DNA of 34,251 nucleotides from JAFGBM01 sp964610155 (GTDB lineage: Bacteria; Actinomycetota; Actinomycetes; Actinomycetales; Demequinaceae). The notes beneath the pieces were generated by a model. That model searched no databases. It worked only from the letters and a program-made list of their open reading frames with translations, and had not been told where the DNA came from. Position 1 is the stretch's first letter. Every line of letters starts with the position of its first letter. A program made the position numbers and the translations under genes. This document shows positions 14,790 through 22,516 of this stretch, in pieces. The stretch is from assembly GCA_964610155.1 (NCBI GenBank), contig CAZSUY010000013.1:1-34251 (forward strand). Direction: 5' to 3'.

Positions 14790-15218
14790 ATGTTCGAGTC
14801 ATTTTTTTTCGCTCTCGGACTGGTGAACAGCGTCGCGCTGATCGTGATCTTCGTCGTGCGAGGGCGGCGTCTTGACCTGATTCAGCGGTTCGGCTGGCTC
14901 TATTTGTTGCTCGCCGCCCCCGCGATATATGCTCTCGTTCTTGTCCAGCATGAGCGGAAGGCGATGCAGTACACGATCTTCCTCGCCCTCTTCCTCGCTT
15001 TCCTCGCGATTGAGGCCCTGTACGACTGGGTCCTCAAGATCCCCTTCCGGGAGCACATGGACTGGCGCCTTCTGGTGCCCTACGTGGCCCTCTACGTCTC
15101 CTCCAGTTATGGGTTCGTGGTGATGGTCTGGAAGGAGTCGGTGCCCGGGGGGATCCTCATGCTGGCCCTGGCTGTGGTGCAGGTTGTCGCCAACGCGTGG
15201 ACGCATCCCCGCGGTTGA
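14790..15218 (+). CDS. Small integral membrane protein of unknown function
   Basis: 142 residues with four to five predicted membrane helices: residues 2-20 (ESFFFALGLVNSVALIVIF), 34-50 (YLLLAAPAIYALVLV), 57-78, 94-112 and 118-137. Loops contain the conserved-looking YDWVLKIPFREHMDW. The ATG at 14790 is supported by GGAGG (14778-14782) seven bases upstream; the longer frame from 14700 adds a non-hydrophobic, unlikely N-terminus. The type resembles uncharacterised membrane proteins seen in several bacterial phyla; no function is known and no catalytic residues stand out. It is transcribed away from the DUF937 gene. Confidence 0.75.
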   Translation: MFESFFFALGLVNSVALIVIFVVRGRRLDLIQRFGWLYLLLAAPAIYALVLVQHERKAMQYTIFLALFLAFLAIEALYDWVLKIPFREHMDWRLLVPYVALYVSSSYGFVVMVWKESVPGGILMLALAVVQVVANAWTHPRG

Positions 15219-15301
15219 GTGGGGACAGAACGAGTCGGGCCCGGCGCGGGATGCGGCACGGAGCCGGGTGGGATGAGGGCAAAGCGGTTGGGGGATTCGC
15301 G

Positions 15302-15324
15302 CGTCGACAACCCGGCCTAGGTCG
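15302..15324 (+). repeat. 23-bp dispersed repeat, copy between the membrane protein and DUF937 genes
   Basis: Matches 10883-10905 at 22 of 23 positions. CGAC and GTCG flank the centre, giving a small dyad. The block 10906-15301 between the two copies holds the sterol-reductase/SDR operon, the DUF2314-ankyrin gene, the SGNH gene and the small membrane protein. Confidence 0.6.
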
Positions 15325-15374
15325 CGCCTCTATCGAGCGAAGGTCGCGTTCGATGTGTTTGCGGTCGCGGAGGC

Positions 15375-15917
15375 CTATCGACCGCCGCCGAGGAGGCCTC
15401 CGAGCATCCCCCCGAGGATGTCGCCGAGCCCGCCGCCCGAACTTGAGCCACCGCCGCCGAGCATCCCCCCGAGGATGTCGCCGAGGCCGCCGCCCGAGGT
15501 CTTCTTCTTCGTCTTGCCTCCGCCGAATACTTTCTTGGCAACGAGGGCTAAAACGAGGGGCGCAAGGATGGGAAGGAGCTTCTTCATCTTGCTCGAGCCC
15601 GTGCCGGACGCCGCACCGAGCTTGGCGGCGACCTTGGGTGTGGCCTTGCCGTAGATATGGCGGACGATCTTCTTTCCGTCCTTGAGGTCGACGGCACCGA
15701 GGTCGATCTTGCCCTTGACGACGCTCGGGTCCTTGGATTCAAGGACCTTGAGGAGCGAGTCAGCGCCGCTGGGTTTCTCGGCGTTCGCCGCGAGGCCTGA
15801 CACAAGCGCGGGAAGTGCGGCCGCGACACCCGCGAGCGCGGTGTCCGGCTTGAGCTTGAGCTTGGTTGCGATCTGGTCGATCGGAATCTTGGAGAACAGC
15901 TGGTCGATGTCGGTCAT
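15375..15917 (-). CDS. DUF937-family protein with Gly-rich C-terminal repeat
   Basis: 180 residues. The N-terminal 95 residues fit DUF937: helices in DQLFSKIPIDQIATKL, TALAGVAAALPALVSGLAANA, a GADSLLKVLESKD segment and the HIYGKA signature near residue 89. A hydrophobic segment follows (LLPILAPLVLALVAKKVF), then a glycine-rich tail with a direct repeat of GGGLGDILGGMLGG (also visible as a DNA repeat in 15380-15495). DUF937 proteins are small helical-bundle proteins of unknown role. Start ATG 15917 has GGAGTG upstream. A dyad overlapping its likely promoter suggests regulation. Confidence 0.8.
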   Translation of the reverse strand: MTDIDQLFSKIPIDQIATKLKLKPDTALAGVAAALPALVSGLAANAEKPSGADSLLKVLESKDPSVVKGKIDLGAVDLKDGKKIVRHIYGKATPKVAAKLGAASGTGSSKMKKLLPILAPLVLALVAKKVFGGGKTKKKTSGGGLGDILGGMLGGGGSSSGGGLGDILGGMLGGLLGGGR

Positions 15918-15930
15918 GTGCCACTCCTAA

Positions 15931-15952
15931 GTGGATGGTGGTATCCACCCTA
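15931..15952 (-). promoter_or_regulatory. Promoter and dyad upstream of the DUF937 gene
   Basis: GTGGAT, six bases, ATCCAC (15931-15948) is a perfect inverted repeat. On the minus strand it overlaps TAGGGT (15947-15952), a plausible -10 for the DUF937 gene, so a bound regulator would cover the transcription start. No recognised regulator gene is adjacent. Confidence 0.4.
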
Positions 15953-16016
15953 TGTCAGCGCACGCTTCTGGATCAGTGGGAAATGTGGGGTGAGCGAGGG
16001 GAACGACACCACGACC

Positions 16017-16045
16017 TTCCGAGTCCGTGCTAGCGAGGGTAGGCT
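16017..16045 (+). promoter_or_regulatory. Promoter candidate of the LEA-like gene
   Basis: TTCCGA (16017-16022), 17 bases, TAGGCT (16040-16045), about 50 bases upstream of the ATG. The spacing is ideal; the -35 is only a partial match. Confidence 0.35.
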
Positions 16046-16095
16046 CAAGAGCGAGGCGCGACGCTCGCGCTGTGACACGGAAGTGGAGGGTGACC

Positions 16096-16644
16096 ATGGT
16101 CGACGACGACATGGAGATGGACGCCGAGGACATGGGCGAGGCCGTCGAATGCACGTGTGGGCAAGACCCGTGCATATGTGGGGAGGCCGAGGACATCGCA
16201 GAAGTGATGGAAGAAAATGAGTCCGGGGCTGCAGACACGGAAGAAAGCATGGGTGAGAAGGTTGCCCATGGCGCGAAGGTTGCAGCCGAGAAGACGGTCG
16301 AGGTGACGAAGGAGTACGCCCCGAAGATTGCCCATGGCGCGAAGGTTGCGGCCGAGAAGACGGTCGAGGTGACGAAGGAGTACGCCCCGAAGGTAGCCCA
16401 TGGCGCGAAGGTTGCGGCCGAGAAGACGGCCGAGGTAGCGAAGGAATACGGACCCAAGGTCGCCCACGGCGCAAAGGTTGCGGCCGAGAAGACGGTCGAG
16501 GTATCGAAGGAATACGGGCCCAAGGTCGCCGAGACCGCCAAGGACGTCGCTCAGGTCAGCGTGGACGCGGCAAAGGAAATCGGCCACCGGGCCAAGGAGA
16601 CCTGGAGCGACAAGGACGAGGAGGACGAGAAGAAGGAAAAGTAG
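16096..16644 (+). CDS. LEA-like repeat protein with an N-terminal CxC-x4-CxC motif
   Basis: 182 residues, highly hydrophilic. Residues 1-53 are acidic and contain four cysteines in CTCGQDPCIC (Cys19, 21, 26, 28), which could hold a metal or form redox pairs. Residues 55-142 consist of four 22-residue repeats of the pattern K-V-A-H-G-A-K-V-A-A-E-K-T-x-E-V-x-K-E-Y. These are two 11-mers each, as in group 3 LEA desiccation proteins, and are predicted to be amphipathic helix. A partial fifth repeat and a charged tail (DKDEEDEKKEK) follow. LEA proteins protect other proteins during drying or osmotic stress; that role is an inference here. Start ATG 16096 with GGAGGGTG just upstream; longer upstream frames are not protein-like. 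Confidence 0.75.
   Translation: MVDDDMEMDAEDMGEAVECTCGQDPCICGEAEDIAEVMEENESGAADTEESMGEKVAHGAKVAAEKTVEVTKEYAPKIAHGAKVAAEKTVEVTKEYAPKVAHGAKVAAEKTAEVAKEYGPKVAHGAKVAAEKTVEVSKEYGPKVAETAKDVAQVSVDAAKEIGHRAKETWSDKDEEDEKKEK
16258..16521 (+). repeat. Four tandem 66-bp repeats in the LEA-like gene
   Basis: Units at 16258-16323, 16324-16389, 16390-16455 and 16456-16521, each beginning with an AAG codon and coding 22 residues. The first two units are nearly identical in DNA, the last two differ mostly at synonymous or conservative positions, which suggests recent expansion on the left. Such arrays can change copy number by slippage or recombination. Confidence 0.85.
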
Positions 16645-16726
16645 GGCGTGCGGCGTCGACCGCTAGGGGCCCGCTGGTCCAGGCCGCCCGGGACCTTCGC
16701 GCCCATATCTCCCGGAGTGAATAACG

Positions 16727-16732
16727 TAACCT
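16727..16732 (+). promoter_or_regulatory. TAACCT -10 box of the CoA-disulfide reductase fusion gene
   Basis: TAACCT is followed by 7 bases and the ATG at 16740, a leaderless arrangement; no Shine-Dalgarno sequence is present. Confidence 0.45.
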
Positions 16733-16739
16733 GAGTGTT

Positions 16740-19229
16740 ATGAAAATAGTCGTGATAGGAGGAGTCGCCGCAGGGGCGTCGGTCGCGGCGCGGGCGCGAC
16801 GGTTGGACGAGGCCGCCGAGATCGTGGTCTTGGAGCGTGGGCATCACGTCTCGTTCGCCAACTGTGGCCTCCCGTATCACGTGGGAGAGGTCATTACCGA
16901 TCGCTCTCGCCTGGTCCTCCAGACGCCCCAGAGCCTGCGTGAGTCCCTCAACATCGACGTGAGGATCGCCCACGAGGTCACCTCGATCAACCGCAAGGCT
17001 CGCACGGTGTCCGTCCGCGAGGTGGACACCGGGCGCGAGTACACAGAGAAGTACGACGCCCTCGCCCTATGCCCGGGCGCGGACGCGTTCCGGCCTCCTT
17101 TGCCCGGCATAGACCACCCGGCCGTCGAGGTCCTGCGCCGCCTGGGAGACATGGACCGCATCAAGACGCGCATCGACGACGCCCTCGCCGCTCAGGCGGC
17201 CGGCACGCGCGGGCCCGTTCGAGCCGTCGTCGTCGGCGCGGGATACATCGGGCTCGAGATGGCGGAGAACCTTCACCACCGCGGCGTCCAGGTGGATGTC
17301 GTCGAGCTCGCCAACCAGATCCTCCCGCCCGTCGACCACGAGATCTCCGTTCCTGTCGAGCAGCACCTTCGGAGCCGGGGCATCGCCCTACACCTCGACA
17401 CCGCCGCCGCGGCGTTCGTCGGACGCGACGACGGTGGCGTCACCGTCGAGCTCACGAGCAACGCCACGATCCCGGCGGATTTGGTGCTGCTCGCCGCGGG
17501 GGTACGCCCCAGCACCGCCCTCGCCGTGGCCGCCAAGCTCGAGCTCGGCGAACACGGGGGCATCAAGGTTGACACCCACATGCGCACGTCGGACCCCCAC
17601 ATTTGGGCCGCGGGAGACGTGGTCGAGACCCCCCACACCGTGCTTCCCGGCTCCTACCTGCAGCCCCTCGCCGGACCCGCCAACCGCCAGGCCCGTGTCG
17701 TAGCCGAGAACATCTGCGGCCGCGACACCGAGTACGTCTCCACCCAGGGCACCTCCATCGTGAAGGTGTTCGACATGGTCGCGGGCGGAACCGGCGCCAC
17801 CGAACGCGAGCTCGCGGCCCGGGACCTCCCCTACCGCGCGGTCCACGTCCACCCATCCGGGCATGCCGGCTACTATCCCGGCACGGCGATGATGCACCTC
17901 AAGGTGCTGTTCGATCCCACCGACGGCCGGTTGCTGGGCGCACAGGCGTGCGGATTCGACGGCGTCGACAAGCGCATCGACGTCCTCGCCATCGCCTTGC
18001 GCGCCGGGCTCACGGTGTTCGACCTAGAGAACCAGGAGCTCGCCTACGCGCCTCCGTTCGGCTCCGCTAAGGATCCCGTGAACATGGCCGGATTCGTCGC
18101 GAGCAACCTCCTGCGCGGCGACATCCGCCTGTGGTACGCGCAGGACTTCCCGTCCGCCACCGATGGCGCGCGCATCATCGACGTGCGTTCGCCCGAGGAG
18201 TTCAGGGTCTGGCATATTCCGGGCGCCGAGAACGTGCCGCTGGGTATGCTTCGCGAGGCCTTGGAGGGCTGGGACCGGGCCATTCCCGTCCGCCCGTACT
18301 GCACCGTCGGGTTCCGCTCGTACCTTGCCTACAGGATCCTGGTTCAGCGGGGGTTCACCGACGTCTCGACGCTCTCGGGCGGATCGACCACATTCCGCGC
18401 GTGGCACGAGGTCGAGGTTCCCGAGCAGGACGTTCCGGTGCCGATGGAGTCGTACGCGGAGGCCGCGAGCCTCGGGCTTGCGGCCGCGGCGGCGGCCACG
18501 AACACCGTCATCGACCTCGACTGCACCGGGCTCGCCTGCCCCGGCCCGATCATGAGGCTCGCCGAGACGATGAAGGGGATGAAGCCCGGCGACGATGTGG
18601 TGGTGCACGTCTCCGACCCGGGCTTCCGGCTCGACGCCCCGAGTTGGGCCAATCGGAACGGTCACGCCCTGATCGACATCGCGCCCGAGGGTCCGGGGTA
18701 CGTTGCGACTCTCCGCAAGGGGGGCGTCGCGGCAGCGACGACGATGGCCGGGCCGGTCAGGAACAAGACCTCGTTCGTCGTGTTCTCCGGCGACCTCGAC
18801 AAAGTGATCGCCGCGTTCATCATCGCCAACGGCGCCCTGTCCATGGGCGAGGAGGTGTCGATGTTCTTCACCTTCTGGGGGCTCAACACCCTGCGCCGCG
18901 AGGACCCGCCGCCGGCCGAGAAGGCGTTCATGGAGAAGATGTTCTCCGGCATGATGCCCCGCGGTGCCAGCAGGCTGAAGTTGTCGCAGATGCACATGAT
19001 GGGCGCGGGCACCAAGATGATCAAGAGGGTGATGAGGAAGCATTCCGTGGACTCGCTCCCCGATTTGATCGCCTCGGCGCAGGCCGCAGGGGCCCGCCTC
19101 ATCGGCTGCACCATGACGATGGACCTGCTCGGGATCGCCGCAACGGACCTCATCGATGGGGTCGAGTTGGGCGGTGTTGCCACGTTCCTCGGCGAGGCGC
19201 ACGAGTCCGGAACCACCCTCTTCATCTAG
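16740..19229 (+). CDS. CoA-disulfide reductase / rhodanese / TusA / DsrE fusion protein
   Basis: 829 residues with four sulfur-handling modules. Residues 1-450: FAD/NAD(P)H oxidoreductase of the CoA-disulfide reductase group, with the FAD motif VVIGGVAAG, the redox Cys42 in NCGLPYH, the second nucleotide motif VVVGAGYIGLEMAE and the AAGDV segment (290-294). Residues about 470-560: rhodanese domain with Cys521 in the CTVGFR loop. Residues about 588-660: TusA domain with Cys600 in ACPGP. Residues about 675-829: DsrE-type domain with Cys790 in LIGCTM. Family members reduce CoA persulfide or polysulfide and pass persulfide sulfur between cysteines, so internal sulfur transfer is likely. Cytoplasmic. 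It is a single gene with its own promoter and no other sulfur genes nearby. Confidence 0.92.
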   Translation: MKIVVIGGVAAGASVAARARRLDEAAEIVVLERGHHVSFANCGLPYHVGEVITDRSRLVLQTPQSLRESLNIDVRIAHEVTSINRKARTVSVREVDTGREYTEKYDALALCPGADAFRPPLPGIDHPAVEVLRRLGDMDRIKTRIDDALAAQAAGTRGPVRAVVVGAGYIGLEMAENLHHRGVQVDVVELANQILPPVDHEISVPVEQHLRSRGIALHLDTAAAAFVGRDDGGVTVELTSNATIPADLVLLAAGVRPSTALAVAAKLELGEHGGIKVDTHMRTSDPHIWAAGDVVETPHTVLPGSYLQPLAGPANRQARVVAENICGRDTEYVSTQGTSIVKVFDMVAGGTGATERELAARDLPYRAVHVHPSGHAGYYPGTAMMHLKVLFDPTDGRLLGAQACGFDGVDKRIDVLAIALRAGLTVFDLENQELAYAPPFGSAKDPVNMAGFVASNLLRGDIRLWYAQDFPSATDGARIIDVRSPEEFRVWHIPGAENVPLGMLREALEGWDRAIPVRPYCTVGFRSYLAYRILVQRGFTDVSTLSGGSTTFRAWHEVEVPEQDVPVPMESYAEAASLGLAAAAAATNTVIDLDCTGLACPGPIMRLAETMKGMKPGDDVVVHVSDPGFRLDAPSWANRNGHALIDIAPEGPGYVATLRKGGVAAATTMAGPVRNKTSFVVFSGDLDKVIAAFIIANGALSMGEEVSMFFTFWGLNTLRREDPPPAEKAFMEKMFSGMMPRGASRLKLSQMHMMGAGTKMIKRVMRKHSVDSLPDLIASAQAAGARLIGCTMTMDLLGIAATDLIDGVELGGVATFLGEAHESGTTLFI

Positions 19230-19308
19230 CCCTGCGGACTCCCGGGAATGACCGCCTTCTCGTTATTGTGGAGAGGTTGGAACGCGGTGCCGCCACAAGG
19301 AGGTTGAC

Positions 19309-20292
19309 ATGGCCAACGTCATCGAGATGTCCGGGGTCATCAAGCGGTTCGGGTCCGTCACGGCCCTGGACGAGTTGGACCTAGAGGTCGCCAAGGGCGA
19401 GGTGCATGGGTACCTCGGCCCCAACGGGTCGGGCAAGACGACGACGCTCAGGATCCTGCTCGGAATGCTGCGGCCCGACGGCGGCACCAGCCGGGTCCTC
19501 GGGATGGACCCCTGGCGCGATATCGCGACCCTCCACCGCCGGCTGGCCTACGTCCCCGGAGACGTGGCGCTCTGGCCGAACCTGACCGGCGGAGAGGTGA
19601 TCGACCTGCTCGGCCGACTCCAGGGCGGGCCAGACGCGGCCCGACGTGAGCGCCTGGTCCAGATGTTCGGCCTGGACCCCACCAAGAAGGCGCGCACCTA
19701 CTCGAAGGGAAACCGCCAGAAGGTCGCCCTCATCGCCGCCCTCGCCACCGACGCCGAGGTCTTCCTCCTCGACGAGCCCACCTCCGGTCTGGATCCGCTC
19801 ATGGAGGACTCGTTCCGCGGATACGTCCGGGAGTTGCGCGACCAGGGCCGCACCGTCCTACTCTCCAGCCACATCCTGAGCGAGGCCGAGGCCCTGTCCG
19901 ACCGGGTCAGCATCATCCGTGCCGGCAAGGTCGTCGAGACCGGCCCCCTGGAGAAGCTCCGGCACCTCACCCGCACCTCCGTCACCGCCGACGTCTCGTC
20001 CACTCCCAAGGGACTCGACCGGCTGTCCGGGGTCCATGACGTGGTCGTGACGGACCACCGGGTTACGGCTCAGGTCGAGGCAGCTGGCCTCGAGCCACTT
20101 ATGAAGGCCCTCATGGCTGCGGGCCTCCTTACCCTGACCAGCCAGCCGCCGACCCTGGAGGATCTATTCCTCCGGCACTATGGCGACCAAACAAGTGGCG
20201 ACCAAACAAGTGGCGATCAAACCGATGGTGATCAAGCCGAGGTCGCCGCGGCCAAGGTCACCGCGAAGCGAGGACGGTCCGCCGGTGCGTGA
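19309..20292 (+). CDS. ABC transporter ATPase of an ABC-2 type exporter
   Basis: 327 residues. Walker A GPNGSGKT (37-44), a Q-loop region replaced by YVPGDVALWPNLT, a degenerate signature SKGNRQK, Walker B VFLLDEPTSGLD and the H-loop in LLSSHILSEAE. This is the drug/lipid exporter branch (DrrA-like). The C-terminal tail carries a five-residue repeat GDQTS/GDQTD and is basic at its end. The gene has a strong ribosome-binding site (AAGGAGG) seven bases before ATG 19309. Its 3' end overlaps the permease gene, so the two are translationally coupled. Substrate unknown; similar pairs are annotated as antibiotic or multidrug efflux. Confidence 0.93.
   Translation: MANVIEMSGVIKRFGSVTALDELDLEVAKGEVHGYLGPNGSGKTTTLRILLGMLRPDGGTSRVLGMDPWRDIATLHRRLAYVPGDVALWPNLTGGEVIDLLGRLQGGPDAARRERLVQMFGLDPTKKARTYSKGNRQKVALIAALATDAEVFLLDEPTSGLDPLMEDSFRGYVRELRDQGRTVLLSSHILSEAEALSDRVSIIRAGKVVETGPLEKLRHLTRTSVTADVSSTPKGLDRLSGVHDVVVTDHRVTAQVEAAGLEPLMKALMAAGLLTLTSQPPTLEDLFLRHYGDQTSGDQTSGDQTDGDQAEVAAAKVTAKRGRSAGA
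20182..20236 (+). repeat. 15-bp tandem repeat at the ATPase/permease junction
   Basis: GGCGACCAAACAAGT occurs at 20182-20196 and 20197-20211, followed by diverged copies at 20212-20226 and 20227-20236. In the ATPase frame it codes GDQTS; in the permease frame the same bases would code VATKQ if that gene began at the ATG 20180. Confidence 0.85.
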
Positions 20293-21877
20293 GACGCTGG
20301 TCGGCACCGGCGCCCTGCTTCGCCTTGGGCTGCGCCGGGACCGATGGCTGCTTCCCTCGTGGATCGTAGCCTTCGCCCTCATGGCCGGGTTCGCCGCCAG
20401 CGCCGGGGCCGGGCTGTTCCCCGACGAGGCCAGCCGCATCGAGGCCGCGAAGACCCTCAACGCGACCGCCTCGATGGTCGCGATGTTCGGGCGCATCTAC
20501 GACCCGACGTCGCTGGGCGCCCTCTCCATGGTCAAGTACACGGCGTTCATGACGGCCGCCGTCGCGGTCCTCATGGTGTTCGTGACGATCCGGCACACCC
20601 GCGCGGAGGAGGAGAGCGGGAGGCTGGAACTCGTCAGCGGCGGACGGTTGGGCCGAAACGCCCCCCTCGCGGCCAGCCTTGCCATCAGCCTCGGCGCGAG
20701 CCTCGTCCTGGGGTTGCTCACGGCGGGGGCGCTCGTCGCCGGGGGCCTGCCGGGGGAGGGGTCGCTCGCGTTTGGGCTGGGGTGGGCCGCCACCGGGATG
20801 GCGTTCAGCGCGGTCGCGGCGGTCGCCGCGCAGATCACGACCACGAGCAGGGCCGCCACCGGGTTCGGGGCCTCCGTCATCGCGGTCACCTACATCCTCC
20901 GAGGTATCGGCGACCTCGCCGAACCCGGCCCCTCCGCGTTTTCCTGGATGTCGCCGATCGGCTGGAACCAGCAGATCCGGGCGTTCGCCGGCGATCGGTG
21001 GTGGGTGCTCGCCCTGCCGCTCGCCCTATGCGTCGCCCTCGTCCCGGTGGCCTTCCTGCTCCGGGCCCGACGCGACCTGGGCGCGGGCCTGAGGGCGGAT
21101 CGGCCCGGACCGGCTCACGGAGCCCTCAAGGGGGTGGGTGGCCTGGCCGTCCGGCTGCAGAACAGGGTCTTCGCCGCCTGGGCTATCGGCGTGGTCATCT
21201 TTGGTGTGATCATCGGGTCGCTGGTGAACAGCGTCGCCGACTTCCTGTCATCGTCCACCGCGATTGATCTCATCAAGAAGATCGGAGGCGACCAGATCCT
21301 GACGGACGCGTTCCTGGCCGCCGAGATCGGCCTCGTGGGGATCATGATCTCCGCATATGGGCTTGCGGCGGTGAACCGCCTCAGGAGCGAGGAGATCGTC
21401 GGGCACACCGAGTCCCTCCTGGGGACCTCGACGACCAGGGCCCGCTGGGCGACGAGCCACTATGCCGCAGCCCTGGTCGGGAGCGCGCTGCTCCTGCTCC
21501 TCCTTGGGCTGTCGGTCGGCGCCGGGGCGGGCCTCGCCCTTCACGACGGCACCCAGGTCGGCCGGATCGCCCTGGCCGGCCTCGCCCAGGTCCCGGCCGC
21601 TTGGGTCATCGTGAGCATCGCTCTCGCCGTGTTCGGCTGGGCGCCACGACTCACCGGGGTGGTGTGGGGCCTCCTCATGGCGTTCATTGCGCTCGGCGAG
21701 TTTGGGGTGCTGTGGGGCGTGCCGCAATGGCTCATGAACGTTTCCCCGTACCAGCATTCCCCTCGGCTTCCCATCGACTCGGGCGATCTCCCCGTGCTCG
21801 TCGTGCTCACGGTGGTGGCCGCGGCGCTCGCCGCCCTCGGCTACCTCGGATGGCGCCGTCGAGATTTAGCCCCCTAA
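20285..21877 (+). CDS. ABC-2 type exporter permease
   Basis: 530 residues from the GTG at 20285, which overlaps the ATPase stop by eight bases. About twelve hydrophobic helices in two similar halves, as in permeases annotated as polyketide-antibiotic or multidrug exporters, with a GRIYDPTSLGALSM segment in the first large loop and a WRRRDLAP end. An alternative ATG at 20180 adds 35 basic residues coded by the tandem repeat; the shorter form is preferred because it begins at the usual position before the first helix (RETLVGTGALLRLGLRRDRW). It forms a two-component efflux pump with the ATPase. No regulator of the TetR type is adjacent, so control and substrate are unknown. Confidence 0.9.
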   Translation: MRETLVGTGALLRLGLRRDRWLLPSWIVAFALMAGFAASAGAGLFPDEASRIEAAKTLNATASMVAMFGRIYDPTSLGALSMVKYTAFMTAAVAVLMVFVTIRHTRAEEESGRLELVSGGRLGRNAPLAASLAISLGASLVLGLLTAGALVAGGLPGEGSLAFGLGWAATGMAFSAVAAVAAQITTTSRAATGFGASVIAVTYILRGIGDLAEPGPSAFSWMSPIGWNQQIRAFAGDRWWVLALPLALCVALVPVAFLLRARRDLGAGLRADRPGPAHGALKGVGGLAVRLQNRVFAAWAIGVVIFGVIIGSLVNSVADFLSSSTAIDLIKKIGGDQILTDAFLAAEIGLVGIMISAYGLAAVNRLRSEEIVGHTESLLGTSTTRARWATSHYAAALVGSALLLLLLGLSVGAGAGLALHDGTQVGRIALAGLAQVPAAWVIVSIALAVFGWAPRLTGVVWGLLMAFIALGEFGVLWGVPQWLMNVSPYQHSPRLPIDSGDLPVLVVLTVVAAALAALGYLGWRRRDLAP

Positions 21878-21890
21878 CTCAGACCGCTGG

Positions 21891-21896
21891 GCGTAG
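21891..21896 (+). promoter_or_regulatory. TAGGCT -10 candidate of the small stress-type gene at 21950
   Basis: TAGGCT lies about 50 bases before the ATG at 21950, between the permease stop and the ribosome-binding site GGGAGGAA. No clear -35 was found at the right distance. Confidence 0.3.
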
Positions 21897-21949
21897 GCTG
21901 ATCTCCACAGCGGAGCGGATGCCCCGCGGCTCGTCATCCGGGAGGAATC

Positions 21950-22222
21950 ATGGGTTTCACCGACAGGATCAAGAACGCCGCCAAGGAAGTTGGTGGGGCG
22001 GTCGCGGATAGCGCGAAGGGCATTGGTGGCGACGCTGTCGACAGCGCGAAGGGCGCCGTCGAGGATGTGACGGATATCAGCGGGAAGGCCAAGGATGCGG
22101 TCGAAGGTAAGACTTCGGACCTCGCTGAGGGCATCGGTGGAAAGGTCGCCGAGGAAGCGACGGGAGCCGCTGGGGCCGCCAAGGGGATTGCGGACAACGC
22201 CAAGCGGCTCTGGGGAGGCTAG
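21950..22222 (+). CDS. Small LEA/CsbD-like stress protein
   Basis: 90 residues, hydrophilic and Ala/Gly/Lys/Asp-rich, with repeated amphipathic segments (AKEVGGAVADSAKGIGGDAVDSAKGAVED, AEGIGGKVAEEA) and a terminal LWGG. The first residues (GFTDRIKNAAKE) resemble CsbD-type starts. Proteins of this sort are often induced by general or osmotic stress; function here is inferred from composition only. A good ribosome-binding site, GGGAGGAATC, precedes the ATG. The CsbD gene follows on the same strand 113 bases later. Confidence 0.75.
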   Translation: MGFTDRIKNAAKEVGGAVADSAKGIGGDAVDSAKGAVEDVTDISGKAKDAVEGKTSDLAEGIGGKVAEEATGAAGAAKGIADNAKRLWGG

Positions 22223-22335
22223 CGCCGCAGTCATGCTCGAGTAGCCGATCATCACCTCGTCCCTAGTCGTCAGGGTCAGAGGGCGGATACGCTGGAGAGT
22301 GACGTTGGTACGCCTTTTCCCGCCGAGGAGCCATC

Positions 22336-22509
22336 ATGAGCGCTGTTGACAAGATCAAGAACGTCGCCGAGGAGATTGCTGGAAAGACGCGAGAGGTCGT
22401 GGGCAAGGTCACCGGTAACGAGGTGATGACGGCTGAAGGCATGGCCGAACAGCTCGATGCCGACATCAAGCAGGCTCACGAGCATGAGAAGGATGTCACC
22501 GAGGATTGA
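22336..22509 (+). CDS. CsbD-family small stress protein
   Basis: 57 residues, short enough to be overlooked. It reads MSAVDKIKNVAEEIAGKTREVV, then GKVTGNEVMTAEGMAEQLDADI and an acidic-basic tail ending in DVTED. The order GK-x-E-x2-GK-x-TGN followed by AEG is the CsbD signature. CsbD proteins are general-stress proteins of unknown mechanism (sigma-B regulated in Bacillus). The ATG at 22336 has GAGGAG nine bases upstream. The next gene starts seven bases after the stop, so the two are probably co-transcribed. Confidence 0.8.
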   Translation: MSAVDKIKNVAEEIAGKTREVVGKVTGNEVMTAEGMAEQLDADIKQAHEHEKDVTED

Positions 22510-22516
22510 CCCCAGC

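Noticed and set aside
18024..19202. 392-codon minus-strand frame inside the sulfur-relay gene
   Set aside because: Shadow frame of an intact gene with four recognised domains on the plus strand.
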